A stretch of 31,538 nt of DNA from DASXYG01 sp036502625 (GTDB taxonomy: Bacteria > Actinomycetota > Actinomycetes > Streptosporangiales > Streptosporangiaceae), in contig DASXYG010000128.1 in NCBI GenBank assembly GCA_036502625.1, positions 1 to 31,538 on the forward strand, read 5' to 3'. Below, one piece after another: positions 1-5,829 of the stretch; position 1 is the stretch's first letter, and every line of letters starts with the position of its first letter. A program made the position numbers and the translations under genes. Under the pieces are notes generated by a model. The model was not told where the DNA came from and did no database searches. It was given only the letters and a program-made list of their open reading frames with translations.

Positions 1-126
1 GGGGCGGCCAGGGGGCGGCCAGGGGGCGGCCAGGGGGCGGCCAGGGGGCGGCCAGGGGGCGGCCAGGGGGCGGCCAGGGGGCGGCCAGGGGGCGGCCAGG
101 GGGCGGCCAGGGGGCGGCCAGGGGGC
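1..126. repeat. 11-bp G-rich tandem repeat array
   Basis: Eleven perfect tandem copies of GGGGCGGCCAG occupy 1-121, and a partial twelfth copy runs to about 126. The array starts at the window edge, so its true length is unknown. The 11-bp period is not a multiple of three and no convincing reading frame crosses it. The plus strand carries a run of five G every 11 bases, so it could form G-quadruplexes. It lies beyond the 3' end of the capsid gene, near where the left end of the mobile element would be expected. Confidence 0.95.
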
Positions 127-163
127 GGGGCGCTGTGGTCCGGCGCAGGGTCGCGCGGCACTG

Positions 164-189
164 CCCGGGCGTCCGTGGACGACGCCGGG
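164..189 (-). terminator. Hairpin downstream of capsid gene, possible terminator
   Basis: CCCGG(G)CGTC pairs with GACGCCGGG across a 7-base loop, giving a stem of nine pairs with one bulged G. It starts about 74 bases after the capsid stop codon on the minus strand. There is no U-tract, which is common for actinomycete terminators, so the role is inferred from position. Apart from this hairpin I see nothing between the repeat array and the capsid stop. Confidence 0.35.
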
Positions 190-262
190 CGCGCGGAACC
201 CTTCGCTCCGGCCGCCGGGAGGATGACCATGGACCGGTGGCCGGTGGCGTTGACGCCGGAGC

Positions 263-1606
263 TCAGAACGTAGGGGGTACGAGCCCGGTACCGCCGACCT
301 CGACCACCGACTGCGGCTGCCGGGCGGCGGTGAACGCCAGGTAGCCGTAGACCTGCAGCCGGACCGTGAGCGTGCCGCTGCCGACCTCGGGCAGCACCCG
401 GGTGCGGATGCCGGACTCCCACAGCAGTAGGTCCGAGGCGCGCAGGACGTGGATCACGTCCTCGTTCGTGCCGGCGCCGAGGTTGGTCGGGATCGAACTG
501 TCGACGAACACCGGGAGGCCGGCCAGCATGCCCACGGCGCCCTCCGCGGTCGGCGCCGTGGAGATCCCGAACGCGTTGCTCGGCCCGGCGGCGCCCGGCA
601 CGATCTGGGCGCGGTTCTGGCTGTCGACCTGAGTCTGCACCCAGGCCCACCGGCGCGGGTGCATCACGATCGCGTCGGCCGGCGCGAACCGGCTGGTGGC
701 GATCCGCTGCACGGCGTCCGCGAGCTTGTGGATCAGCGAGTTCGCTGTGGTCGAGCCATCGATCAGCTTCGGCGTCGCGCTGGTGTAGGTGATCGTCGTG
801 ATGCCGGACGTCGACCGCACGCCGGTCACCTGACCGGACGAACCGGAGCCGGAGATCACCTGCAGGTCGGTCTTCGTGGCGTAGTCGGCGATCAGGTCCC
901 GGAAGATCACCTCGTCGAACGACACGGGCGACTGGTCGAGCAACTGGATCGCCACGTCCTGCTGACCCGCGATGGTCCGGACCTTCGCCTCGATGCTGGT
1001 GTCCGTCAGGTCGGTGTCCGACACGGCGGCGTTGTCCGCCGTCTGGATGGCGGCCGCCGCTCCGGTCGCCACCTTCGGGATGTTGATCGAGTCGGTGCCG
1101 CCGGGCAGCGGCAGCCGGGTACACAGATCCGCGTACGGCCGGCCCGCTCGGGCCTTCTCGACCCACTGGTTCATCAGCCACAGCGGCGGCACGAAGTAGC
1201 CGCCCGTGCCGTCCGTACGGTTCAGGTCGCGGCGCTCGGCGGCGTAGGCGGCGAGCCGTTGCTGCGCCTCGAAGTCGTCGCCGCGCCGCGCCAGGTCGAT
1301 GAAGTAGGAATGCCTGCTTCCCGGGCCGTACGGCCCGTCGGCCAGAGCGCCGTTCCGTCCGGACGCCTGCACCCGGCGCAGCGCCGCGGACCCCTCGGTC
1401 TCCACGCCGTTGCCGCCGGTCTCCTCGCGCAGCTCGGCGATCCGCTCGTCGTACTCGCCGAGCTGCGAGGTCAAGCGCCGGAAGTCGGCGTCCTCGGTCA
1501 GCGTCAGCTCTTCGCGTCCGGTCCGCTCGGCGGCGTCGGTGATCGCCCTGCGCCGCTCGACGACGGCCTGCCGACGCGCGGTCAGCCGCTCGATACGTGC
1601 ATCCAT
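263..1606 (-). CDS. HK97-fold phage major capsid protein
   Basis: This 447-residue protein has the layout of HK97-family major capsid proteins, which form the icosahedral phage head. Residues 1-70 are charged and helical (coiled-coil-like), matching the N-terminal scaffolding (delta) domain. A linker follows, and the folded domain opens near residue 134 with a GGYFVPP segment typical of the mature N-terminus in this family. Later features include an MHPRRWAW segment and a C-terminal VRLQVYGYLAF strand. The ATG follows an AAGGGG sequence about 12 bases upstream. It is the last recognisable gene of the leftward element operon and is preceded by a structured leader (1607-1788). No prohead protease, portal or large terminase is visible beside it, which is unusual for a complete prophage. 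Confidence 0.93.
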   Translation of the reverse strand: MDARIERLTARRQAVVERRRAITDAAERTGREELTLTEDADFRRLTSQLGEYDERIAELREETGGNGVETEGSAALRRVQASGRNGALADGPYGPGSRHSYFIDLARRGDDFEAQQRLAAYAAERRDLNRTDGTGGYFVPPLWLMNQWVEKARAGRPYADLCTRLPLPGGTDSINIPKVATGAAAAIQTADNAAVSDTDLTDTSIEAKVRTIAGQQDVAIQLLDQSPVSFDEVIFRDLIADYATKTDLQVISGSGSSGQVTGVRSTSGITTITYTSATPKLIDGSTTANSLIHKLADAVQRIATSRFAPADAIVMHPRRWAWVQTQVDSQNRAQIVPGAAGPSNAFGISTAPTAEGAVGMLAGLPVFVDSSIPTNLGAGTNEDVIHVLRASDLLLWESGIRTRVLPEVGSGTLTVRLQVYGYLAFTAARQPQSVVEVGGTGLVPPTF

Positions 1607-1656
1607 GAGAGTGTGCGCCCCTTCCTGGGCGGTGGTCTACGAACTCGACTCACACG

Positions 1657-1673
1657 CGCCCAGTGCCAGGGCG
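1657..1673 (-). other. Covarying heptaloop hairpin 1
   Basis: Plus-strand CGCCC AGTGCCA GGGCG forms a 5-bp stem with a 7-base loop; the minus-strand transcript would show loop UGGCACU. The stem starts about 50 bases before the capsid start codon. The two sister hairpins at 1717-1735 and 1764-1780 share the loop and the inner CC/GG pairs but differ in outer stem sequence while keeping pairing. Confidence 0.75.
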
Positions 1674-1685
1674 GACGGCGCAGGT

Positions 1686-1707
1686 CCGCACGGTGGCCAC
1701 CGTGCGG
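1686..1707. repeat. 22-bp perfect palindrome in capsid leader
   Basis: The half-site CCGCACGGTGG at 1686-1696 is followed directly by its reverse complement at 1697-1707. It sits between hairpins 1 and 2. It could be a dimeric protein operator or, in RNA, a long stem. The sequence does not decide between these. Confidence 0.8.
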
Positions 1708-1716
1708 GATGTTCCG

Positions 1717-1735
1717 CGGGCCAGTGCCAGGCCCG
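1717..1735 (-). other. Covarying heptaloop hairpin 2
   Basis: CGGGCC AGTGCCA GGCCCG (plus strand) gives a 6-bp stem with the same 7-base loop as hairpins 1 and 3. The third and fifth stem pairs, counted from the loop, are changed on both sides relative to hairpin 1, so pairing is preserved. Confidence 0.75.
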
Positions 1736-1763
1736 GGCCGGAGCGGCCGTCTCGGCGTCGTTG

Positions 1764-1780
1764 GGTCCAGTGCCAGGACC
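1764..1780 (-). other. Covarying heptaloop hairpin 3
   Basis: GGTCC AGTGCCA GGACC (plus strand) gives a 5-bp stem with the common loop. It starts 8 bases after the stop codon of the 102-residue gene upstream on the minus strand. The third pair is T-A here, C-G in hairpin 1 and G-C in hairpin 2, a three-way compensatory change. Confidence 0.75.
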
Positions 1781-1788
1781 GCACGCGC

Positions 1789-2097
1789 CTATGTCGAGGA
1801 TACCGCCGACCAGGGCGGGAGATCGTCCGTACGGGCCGTGTCGTCCGGCCGGTGCGCGGTGATCTCCTGGAACCGCGCGTCCGCGATCGCCTGGCGTACG
1901 CGCCGACGCGTCTGCTCCTGCTCGACGGCGAGCATCAGGCACGCACCGAACGCGGCCACGCCCTCATGGTGCACGCCCGCGAACACCTCGGCCCGCTCGG
2001 CGACGAACGCCAGTTCACCCACCGACAGAGCGGCGATGGCGGCGGGCGGGTCCGCGTCGACGGACAGCAACTCGGCCGCGGTCTCGTAGTGGATCAT
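1789..2097 (-). CDS. Hypothetical phage-element protein, 102 aa
   Basis: I do not recognise this protein. It is acidic and mostly helical: the first 60 residues are Ala/Glu-rich (around AIAALSVGELAFVAERAEVF), followed by a basic helix (QEQTRRRVRQAIADARF) and a polar tail. No membrane segment or cysteine motif is present. The ATG has an AGGGGA ribosome site about 8 bases upstream. It lies between the RHH/terminase-like gene and the capsid leader, where a phage would often carry head-assembly genes, but it is too short and lacks the motifs of a prohead protease. Confidence 0.7.
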   Translation of the reverse strand: MIHYETAAELLSVDADPPAAIAALSVGELAFVAERAEVFAGVHHEGVAAFGACLMLAVEQEQTRRRVRQAIADARFQEITAHRPDDTARTDDLPPWSAVSST

Positions 2098-2215
2098 GAT
2101 TCGTTCCCCTCTCGATGGAAATCAGCAGGTCGCGGGTTTTGGCCCGCGTCGCCTTGACCCGGTCCCACGTGAAATGCGATCTCCCCCCGCACGCGGCCGG
2201 GCGGGAGGCCGTCAC
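2015..2215 (-). CDS. Doubtful small overlapping ORF, 66 aa
   Basis: A GTG-started frame overlaps the 5' part of the 102-residue gene in a different frame. Its first half (around GGRSHFTWDRVKATRAKTR) looks more protein-like than the Arg-rich second half, which is probably a shadow of the neighbouring gene. It begins 17 bases after the stop of the preceding gene. It could be a short real peptide or noise; a hairpin (CGCGGG/CCCGCG, 2131-2148) lies inside it. Confidence 0.2.
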   Translation of the reverse strand: MTASRPAACGGRSHFTWDRVKATRAKTRDLLISIERGTNHDPLRDRGRVAVRRRGPARRHRRSVGG

Positions 2216-2231
2216 GCCGTGACGTCACGCG

Positions 2232-2723
2232 TCACACCGCCTCGTACTCGTCGCGCCAGTCGGCGGCGCGGAACTCCTGCGCGCCCTCGGCGACATCCGC
2301 ACGCGCGAAGACGCCGAAACCGTTCCGCCGCAGCCGGGCCTGCAGCCTGATCATCTTCAGCGGGTCGAAGCCATCGGCCCCGACCATCGGCGCCAGCTCG
2401 GCCAGCAACACGCGGAGCTGGGCGGCGTTCTGTGCGCCGGACGTCGGCGCCCGGTCCATCCGCCGCGCGAGGTTCACCGCCGTGGCGGCACGCGCCTCGG
2501 ACACGTCGCCGTACCGCTCGGCGATCTCCGCCCGCACCGCGCGCTCGACCTCGCCGGCATCATCGCCGTCCGGCGCGCCCGCCAGCTCATGCTCGACCAG
2601 CGCGCGCAGCAGCGCCGAGGGCGTCACGCCCCGCCGCTTGGCCAGCGCGGCGAACTCGTCGCGCAGTGCGGCCGGGACCTTCGTGGCGACGGCCACGAAT
2701 GCGCCACTGCCTGTGTCACTCAC
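2232..2723 (-). CDS. Ribbon-helix-helix protein, possible small-terminase-like
   Basis: This is a 163-residue protein. Residues 11-48 (VATKVPAALRDEFAALAKRRG and a following helix) fit a ribbon-helix-helix DNA-binding fold: one strand, then two helices. Residues 55-115 form a second helical region with an ARRMD...AAQLRVLLAEL pattern that resembles the helices of actinophage small terminase subunits, which select DNA for packaging. That second assignment is my inference. The GTG start has GGAGG 9 bases upstream. It lies in the same direction as the capsid gene, two genes before it. A plain RHH transcriptional regulator is the alternative. Confidence 0.7.
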   Translation of the reverse strand: MSDTGSGAFVAVATKVPAALRDEFAALAKRRGVTPSALLRALVEHELAGAPDGDDAGEVERAVRAEIAERYGDVSEARAATAVNLARRMDRAPTSGAQNAAQLRVLLAELAPMVGADGFDPLKMIRLQARLRRNGFGVFARADVAEGAQEFRAADWRDEYEAV

Positions 2724-2820
2724 TGTTACCTACCTCCGGGTTAACCTGACGCGCCGTAGCGCGAAAAAAAATGGTGCCTGTGAGCCGGGTCGATAGCCGC
2801 GCGGCTCAAAAAACGCGAGG
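2724..2820. other. Short intergenic with A8 and A6 tracts and inverted repeat
   Basis: Two A-tracts (2764-2771 and 2808-2813) flank an inverted repeat, GAGCCG at 2782-2787 and CGGCTC at 2802-2807. On the minus strand the stem is followed by a T8 run, but only after about 10 intervening bases. It could be a weak terminator for the early operon, or part of a promoter for the RHH gene. Confidence 0.35.
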
Positions 2821-3015
2821 TCACGTCGGTTGCCCTTCGCAACTGTCCGGCGAGTCCTCCGCGTCGTCGAGCACGACCACCGCGCCAGCGGCGACAAGCC
2901 GCTGTGCCTCGCTCGCGGCTAGCAGCACGCGCTCGCCGGCCGTACGGACGGCCGTGCCGTCGCGCAGCTCGCGGCCGTCGGCGACCGCGCAGCAGACCAG
3001 AGCCTCGGCGCTCAC
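2821..3015 (-). CDS. Small phage-element protein, 64 aa
   Basis: The GTG start at 3015 overlaps the TGA stop of the upstream 47-residue gene in a GTGA junction, which favours this start over longer frames. The sequence runs from a Cys pair (ALVCCAV) through DGTAVRTAGERVLLAASEAQRLVAAGAV to an acidic tail. The GERVLL...A.RLVAAGAV pattern occurs in short phage head-region proteins, but I cannot name a family. It is the last gene of the tightly coupled early operon. Confidence 0.55.
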   Translation of the reverse strand: MSAEALVCCAVADGRELRDGTAVRTAGERVLLAASEAQRLVAAGAVVVLDDAEDSPDSCEGQPT

Positions 3016-3155
3016 GCTGGCCCCGGCAGCATGTCCAGCACGCGCAACACGTCTTCCTCGTCGACGCCGAGCCGCTCGGCGATCGCGCCGGTGCACCGCT
3101 CGGGCGCGGCGACCACGGCCAGGGCCAGCTCCACGTCCGTCACGTCATCGCTCAT
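3012..3155 (-). CDS. Small HTH-like protein, 47 aa
   Basis: This short gene is supported by its junctions: its ATG overlaps the TGA of the 115-residue gene (ATGA, 3152-3155) and its TGA overlaps the GTG of the 64-residue gene (GTGA, 3012-3015). The product begins MSDDVTDVELALAVVAAPER and continues with CTGAIAERLGVDEEDVLRVLDML, which reads like the recognition part of a winged helix-turn-helix (IAERLGVDEEDVLRVL). It may be a minimal DNA-binding regulator or an anti-repressor. Its function is not established. Confidence 0.6.
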   Translation of the reverse strand: MSDDVTDVELALAVVAAPERCTGAIAERLGVDEEDVLRVLDMLPGPA

Positions 3156-3487
3156 GCGGCGCGCTCCTGTTCGATCAGGCGGTCGAGGTAGGCCAGCGCG
3201 TCATCCCGCACGGCCTCGGGTCGTACGGACGCCAGTGCGCGCCTGGCCGCGGCCAGCGTGCGCGTAGTCGAGAGCGCCACGGCGACGCACCCGGCGGCCT
3301 TCCGCTCGGCGCTGCCTCGCGGAGCGGCGTCGGCCGTCGTGCGAGCACGGGCGGCCAGCTCGACAACCGACCCATTGCTCGTCCGCTCTGCCGTGTCCGT
3401 GTCCGTCGTCGCGCCCCTAAGAGGGGGGCGCGGACGGACATGTCCGGCCGAACTTGCGGACAAAGCGCGGACAAGATCAACGGACAT
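3152..3487 (-). CDS. Hypothetical phage-element protein, about 111 aa
   Basis: I do not recognise this protein. The N-terminal half is Ser/Thr/Arg-rich and probably disordered. The C-terminal half is helical (TRTLAAARRALASVRPEAVRD and DALAYLDRLIEQERAA). The ATG at 3487 overlaps the ATPase gene end by 11 bp; in-frame ATGs at 3493 and 3499 are alternatives. The stop overlaps the next ATG in ATGA. Translational coupling on both sides argues that it is real and co-expressed with the ATPase. Confidence 0.6.
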   Translation of the reverse strand: MSVDLVRALSASSAGHVRPRPPLRGATTDTDTAERTSNGSVVELAARARTTADAAPRGSAERKAAGCVAVALSTTRTLAAARRALASVRPEAVRDDALAYLDRLIEQERAA

Positions 3488-4577
3488 CGTCATCACCACG
3501 CTTGGCCAGTCGGTAGAACGGGCGCTGGTCGGTACCTTCGTTGATCAGGTCACCGTTGCCGACCAGTGCATTTAGCGCGCGATGGAAGCTGGCCGGTGGC
3601 ATATCGGCGACGTTGCGCAGTTCCACCTTCGTCGCGCCGGTGTCCGCGAAGTTGTCCGCTACTACTCGGTACAGCCTGTCCCACGAGGGGACCTGATTCT
3701 GTCCGCGGACATCGGCGACTACGCAGGACTCCAGAACGCGGCTCAGGCTGAGTTGGTGCATGTCATCGGTGGGTCCGTCCTTCCTCTTGGTGCGGGTGAG
3801 CCGCATCAGGGATGGGTCGCCCTCGATCTGGTAGACGGTGTCCGCCGCGGCCTCGAGCACGGACGAGCCGCGCACGGTGACCTTGTCCTTGCCGGTGTGG
3901 TGGACGGCGAGCACCGTGCCGCCGTTGGTGGCGGCCTTGAGCTTGTCGATCGCCAGTACGGCGGTGGACATGTCCTGTGCGCTGTTCTCGTCCGCGCCAG
4001 GCATGCAGCGCGACAGGGTGTCCAGTACTACGAAGTCGACACGCAGCGCGCGGATCAACCGCGCCACCGTGTCCAGTTCACCGGCATGCCTCAGGTTGAA
4101 CTGCGTCGGCAGTACGTACAGCCGGTTCGCCTCAGCGTGCCAACCGTGTTCCCACGCCTCGACGCGCTGGCGAATGCCGTACGCACCTTCCGCGGCGACG
4201 TACAGCGCGTGGTACGGACGGGCGCGCCGCTCGCCGTCGCGGTCGATCGGCGCGCCCGCACGGTCGACGATCGGCCGGCTCTGCCACGGCTTGCCGGTGA
4301 TCACGCTGCACGTCCAGTCCAGCGCCACGAACGACTTCCCCGTTCCCCAGTAGCCGGCCAGCAGCGCGAACGTGCCGCGGTCCAGGGTCTCGGAGATCAG
4401 CGGCTGAACCGGCGGAAGGCGCGCGAGCTGGTCGCGGGTAAGTAGGCCCGTCGTGGCCACGAGGTCGTTCAGCTCGGCGAGATCCACCGGCGCCCACGAG
4501 GTCGACGCGCGGTTCGGCGCACCCGGCGGCCGGCCGAGGTCGGCCGGATCGCCGGGCAGCACCAGGTCCCCGCTCAC
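3477..4577 (-). CDS. RepA-like AAA/RecA-fold ATPase of the element
   Basis: This 366-residue protein resembles RepA/AAA_25-type ATPases, hexameric RecA-fold helicases used by plasmids and phage satellites for replication. A Walker A motif GYWGTGKS lies near residues 75-82. A Walker B strand VDFVVLDTLSRC follows near residue 180, then a HHTGKD...VRGSS segment typical of this group. The last 60 residues look like a winged helix (RNVADMPPASFHRALNALVG). The GTG start overlaps the preceding gene stop in GTGA. No DnaG-type primase or polymerase is visible, so the protein probably recruits host replication factors or works with a sequence-specific origin I could not locate. Confidence 0.85.
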   Translation of the reverse strand: MSGDLVLPGDPADLGRPPGAPNRASTSWAPVDLAELNDLVATTGLLTRDQLARLPPVQPLISETLDRGTFALLAGYWGTGKSFVALDWTCSVITGKPWQSRPIVDRAGAPIDRDGERRARPYHALYVAAEGAYGIRQRVEAWEHGWHAEANRLYVLPTQFNLRHAGELDTVARLIRALRVDFVVLDTLSRCMPGADENSAQDMSTAVLAIDKLKAATNGGTVLAVHHTGKDKVTVRGSSVLEAAADTVYQIEGDPSLMRLTRTKRKDGPTDDMHQLSLSRVLESCVVADVRGQNQVPSWDRLYRVVADNFADTGATKVELRNVADMPPASFHRALNALVGNGDLINEGTDQRPFYRLAKRGDDDVR

Positions 4578-4924
4578 GCGACCAACTCACGTGGGTCGAC
4601 GAACCGGGCGCGCAGCTCCCAAGTCCTCCAGCCGTCCAGCCGGCGGGAGGCGACCTCTGCGGACAGCTCGGCGGCCGACAGACCGAACGTCGACGCACCG
4701 GTCGGCTCCGGGCGACGATGGCGGGCGCAGTCCGGATCCGTCGACGACATGCAGCCACACGGGCAGCGCCAACGCCAGGGGGGCGGCAAGGCAGGGCCGA
4801 GCTGCGCGCGCAGCGACGGCAAGTCGGAGTCGCGCGCTACCCTGGGCACGCCGGTGCTGCCGCCCGCCGCTTCGGCATCCGCCCGGCCGTCCTCGCGACG
4901 GCCGGGCGCTTTCGTCTCGGTCAC
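4574..4924 (-). CDS. Cys-rich hypothetical protein between xis and ATPase
   Basis: This 116-residue protein is coupled to both neighbours by GTGA overlaps (4921-4924 and 4574-4577). The first 35 residues are polar and likely disordered. A compact CPCGCMSSTDPDCARH segment near residues 54-69 could hold a zinc ion. The C-terminal third is helical (SAAELSAEVASRRLDGWRTW). It may be a DNA-binding or replication accessory protein acting with the ATPase, judged only from position. Confidence 0.65.
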   Translation of the reverse strand: MTETKAPGRREDGRADAEAAGGSTGVPRVARDSDLPSLRAQLGPALPPPWRWRCPCGCMSSTDPDCARHRRPEPTGASTFGLSAAELSAEVASRRLDGWRTWELRARFVDPRELVA

Positions 4925-5115
4925 GCCGCCTCCCCGCCGCCGTCCATGCCGAGCTGGGCAAGAAGGCGCGCGGTCGGGACGACCAGGCGGCGGCCGATCC
5001 TGATCGTCGGAATCTCACCGCGGGCCGCCGCCTCGTATGCCGTGTCGCGGCCAATGCCGAGGATCTGCGCCGCTTCCGGGACCGTGATCGTCGGCTTACT
5101 GAGGTCAAGATCCAT
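4921..5115 (-). CDS. Excisionase-family helix-turn-helix protein
   Basis: This 64-residue protein matches the short MerR/excisionase-type HTH: TITVPEAAQILGIGRDTAYEA forms the HTH, followed by the RGEIPTIRIGRRLVVPTARL wing. Such proteins bend DNA at att or promoter sites and often direct excision. The ATG at 5115 follows GGAAG by a few bases. It is the first gene of the leftward operon and diverges from the integrase operon, the usual position for an element regulator/Xis. It is probably controlled from 5116-5241. Confidence 0.88.
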   Translation of the reverse strand: MDLDLSKPTITVPEAAQILGIGRDTAYEAAARGEIPTIRIGRRLVVPTARLLAQLGMDGGGEAA

Positions 5116-5241
5116 CCGTCTTCCTTCCCCGTCGGTTGCCGTCGGGTCTTGTACGGCAACGGCCTGGCAAGTAGTGTGCAGTCTTGCCGCGGCAATGTCG
5201 CGGCCAGTGATCGGCGACTTGATTGCCACGGGAGGCCGGGC
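5116..5241. promoter_or_regulatory. Divergent control region with TTGCCR operator half-sites
   Basis: This spacer between the leftward xis operon and the rightward integrase operon holds six TTGCCR/YGGCAA half-sites: TTGCCG 5136-5141, CGGCAA 5154-5159, TGGCAA 5165-5170, TTGCCG 5184-5189, CGGCAA 5190-5195 and TTGCCA 5223-5228. Two pairs form inverted repeats: GTTGCCGT/ACGGCAAC with a 10-bp gap (5135-5160) and the 12-bp palindrome TTGCCGCGGCAA (5184-5195). TTGTAC and TAGTGT, 17 bp apart (about 5149-5177), may be a weak rightward promoter overlapping these sites. Confidence 0.65.
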
Positions 5242-5829
5242 ATGCGAAATGAGGCGGCGGGCGGCATGAGGCGGACGACGTACCGCTACGAACCGCACGA
5301 CTCGGGGACCTGGGTAGAGCTCGGCGACGGCCGGCAGATCCCCGCAGAGTTCGCGGTGACGTTCGAGGCTCCGAAAGGAAGCGGCGAACCGTCGTGGGAG
5401 ATGCAGTTCCGGATGATCGACGGCGTTCCGCAATGCCGGAAGATCCATGTCAACGCGACGGTCGGCGGGCGCGAGGTGCACGCGAGCGACCTTCGCTCAC
5501 TGCGCATCGAAGACGTCCTTGAGCAGGTCGTCGGGCAGATCGCCGCGGAGTTCATCACCGATGATGAGGGCGTAGTCCACGCCGTACGCCAGGTGATGAA
5601 CGCCCGGTGGCGGCGCACCAACATCGCGGCCGCGCGTGGCGCGCGCAGCGGCGCCCGGCGGACGATCACCGAAGGCCTGCTGCGCGACGTCGCCATGGTC
5701 GTGCAGGCGAATCCCGACGCGCCCGCCGAGGCCGTCGCGGACCACTTCGAGAAGTCCCTGCGTTCCGCCCGGCTCTACATCCAGCGCGCCCGCGAGGCCG
5801 GGCACCTTCCGGGCGATGACCAGCCGTGA
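5242..5829 (+). CDS. Integrase-coupled hypothetical protein, 195 aa
   Basis: The ATG at 5242 has GGGAGG six bases upstream, so I chose it over the long open frame that continues through the xis region. The N-terminal 85 residues are strand-rich (RTTYRYEPHDSGTWVELGDG). Residues 95-195 are helical and basic, ending in a segment that reads like a helix-turn-helix (DAPAEAVADHFEKSLRSARL). The TGA overlaps the integrase GTG in GTGA, so the two are translationally coupled. Proteins of this kind sit before integrases in actinomycete elements; their role is not known to me. A DNA-binding repressor or integration cofactor is possible. Confidence 0.75.
   Translation: MRNEAAGGMRRTTYRYEPHDSGTWVELGDGRQIPAEFAVTFEAPKGSGEPSWEMQFRMIDGVPQCRKIHVNATVGGREVHASDLRSLRIEDVLEQVVGQIAAEFITDDEGVVHAVRQVMNARWRRTNIAAARGARSGARRTITEGLLRDVAMVVQANPDAPAEAVADHFEKSLRSARLYIQRAREAGHLPGDDQP

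Noticed and set aside
1..126. Tandem repeats as a CRISPR array
   Set aside because: Units are contiguous, 11 bp long and have no spacers; no cas gene is present.
1637..1942. 101-codon minus-strand frame spanning the hairpin leader
   Set aside because: Composition is Ala/Arg/Gly/Pro-rich shadow type, and it overlaps the better-supported 102-residue gene in another frame.
449..2089. Long plus-strand open frame of 546 codons opposite the capsid gene
   Set aside because: It is Arg/Gly/His-rich, without recognisable domains, and mirrors the GC-codon pattern of the minus-strand capsid gene.
2782..2807. Intrinsic terminator before the RHH gene
   Set aside because: The inverted repeat is real, but the T-run is about 10 bases from the stem, so I list it only as an intergenic feature.
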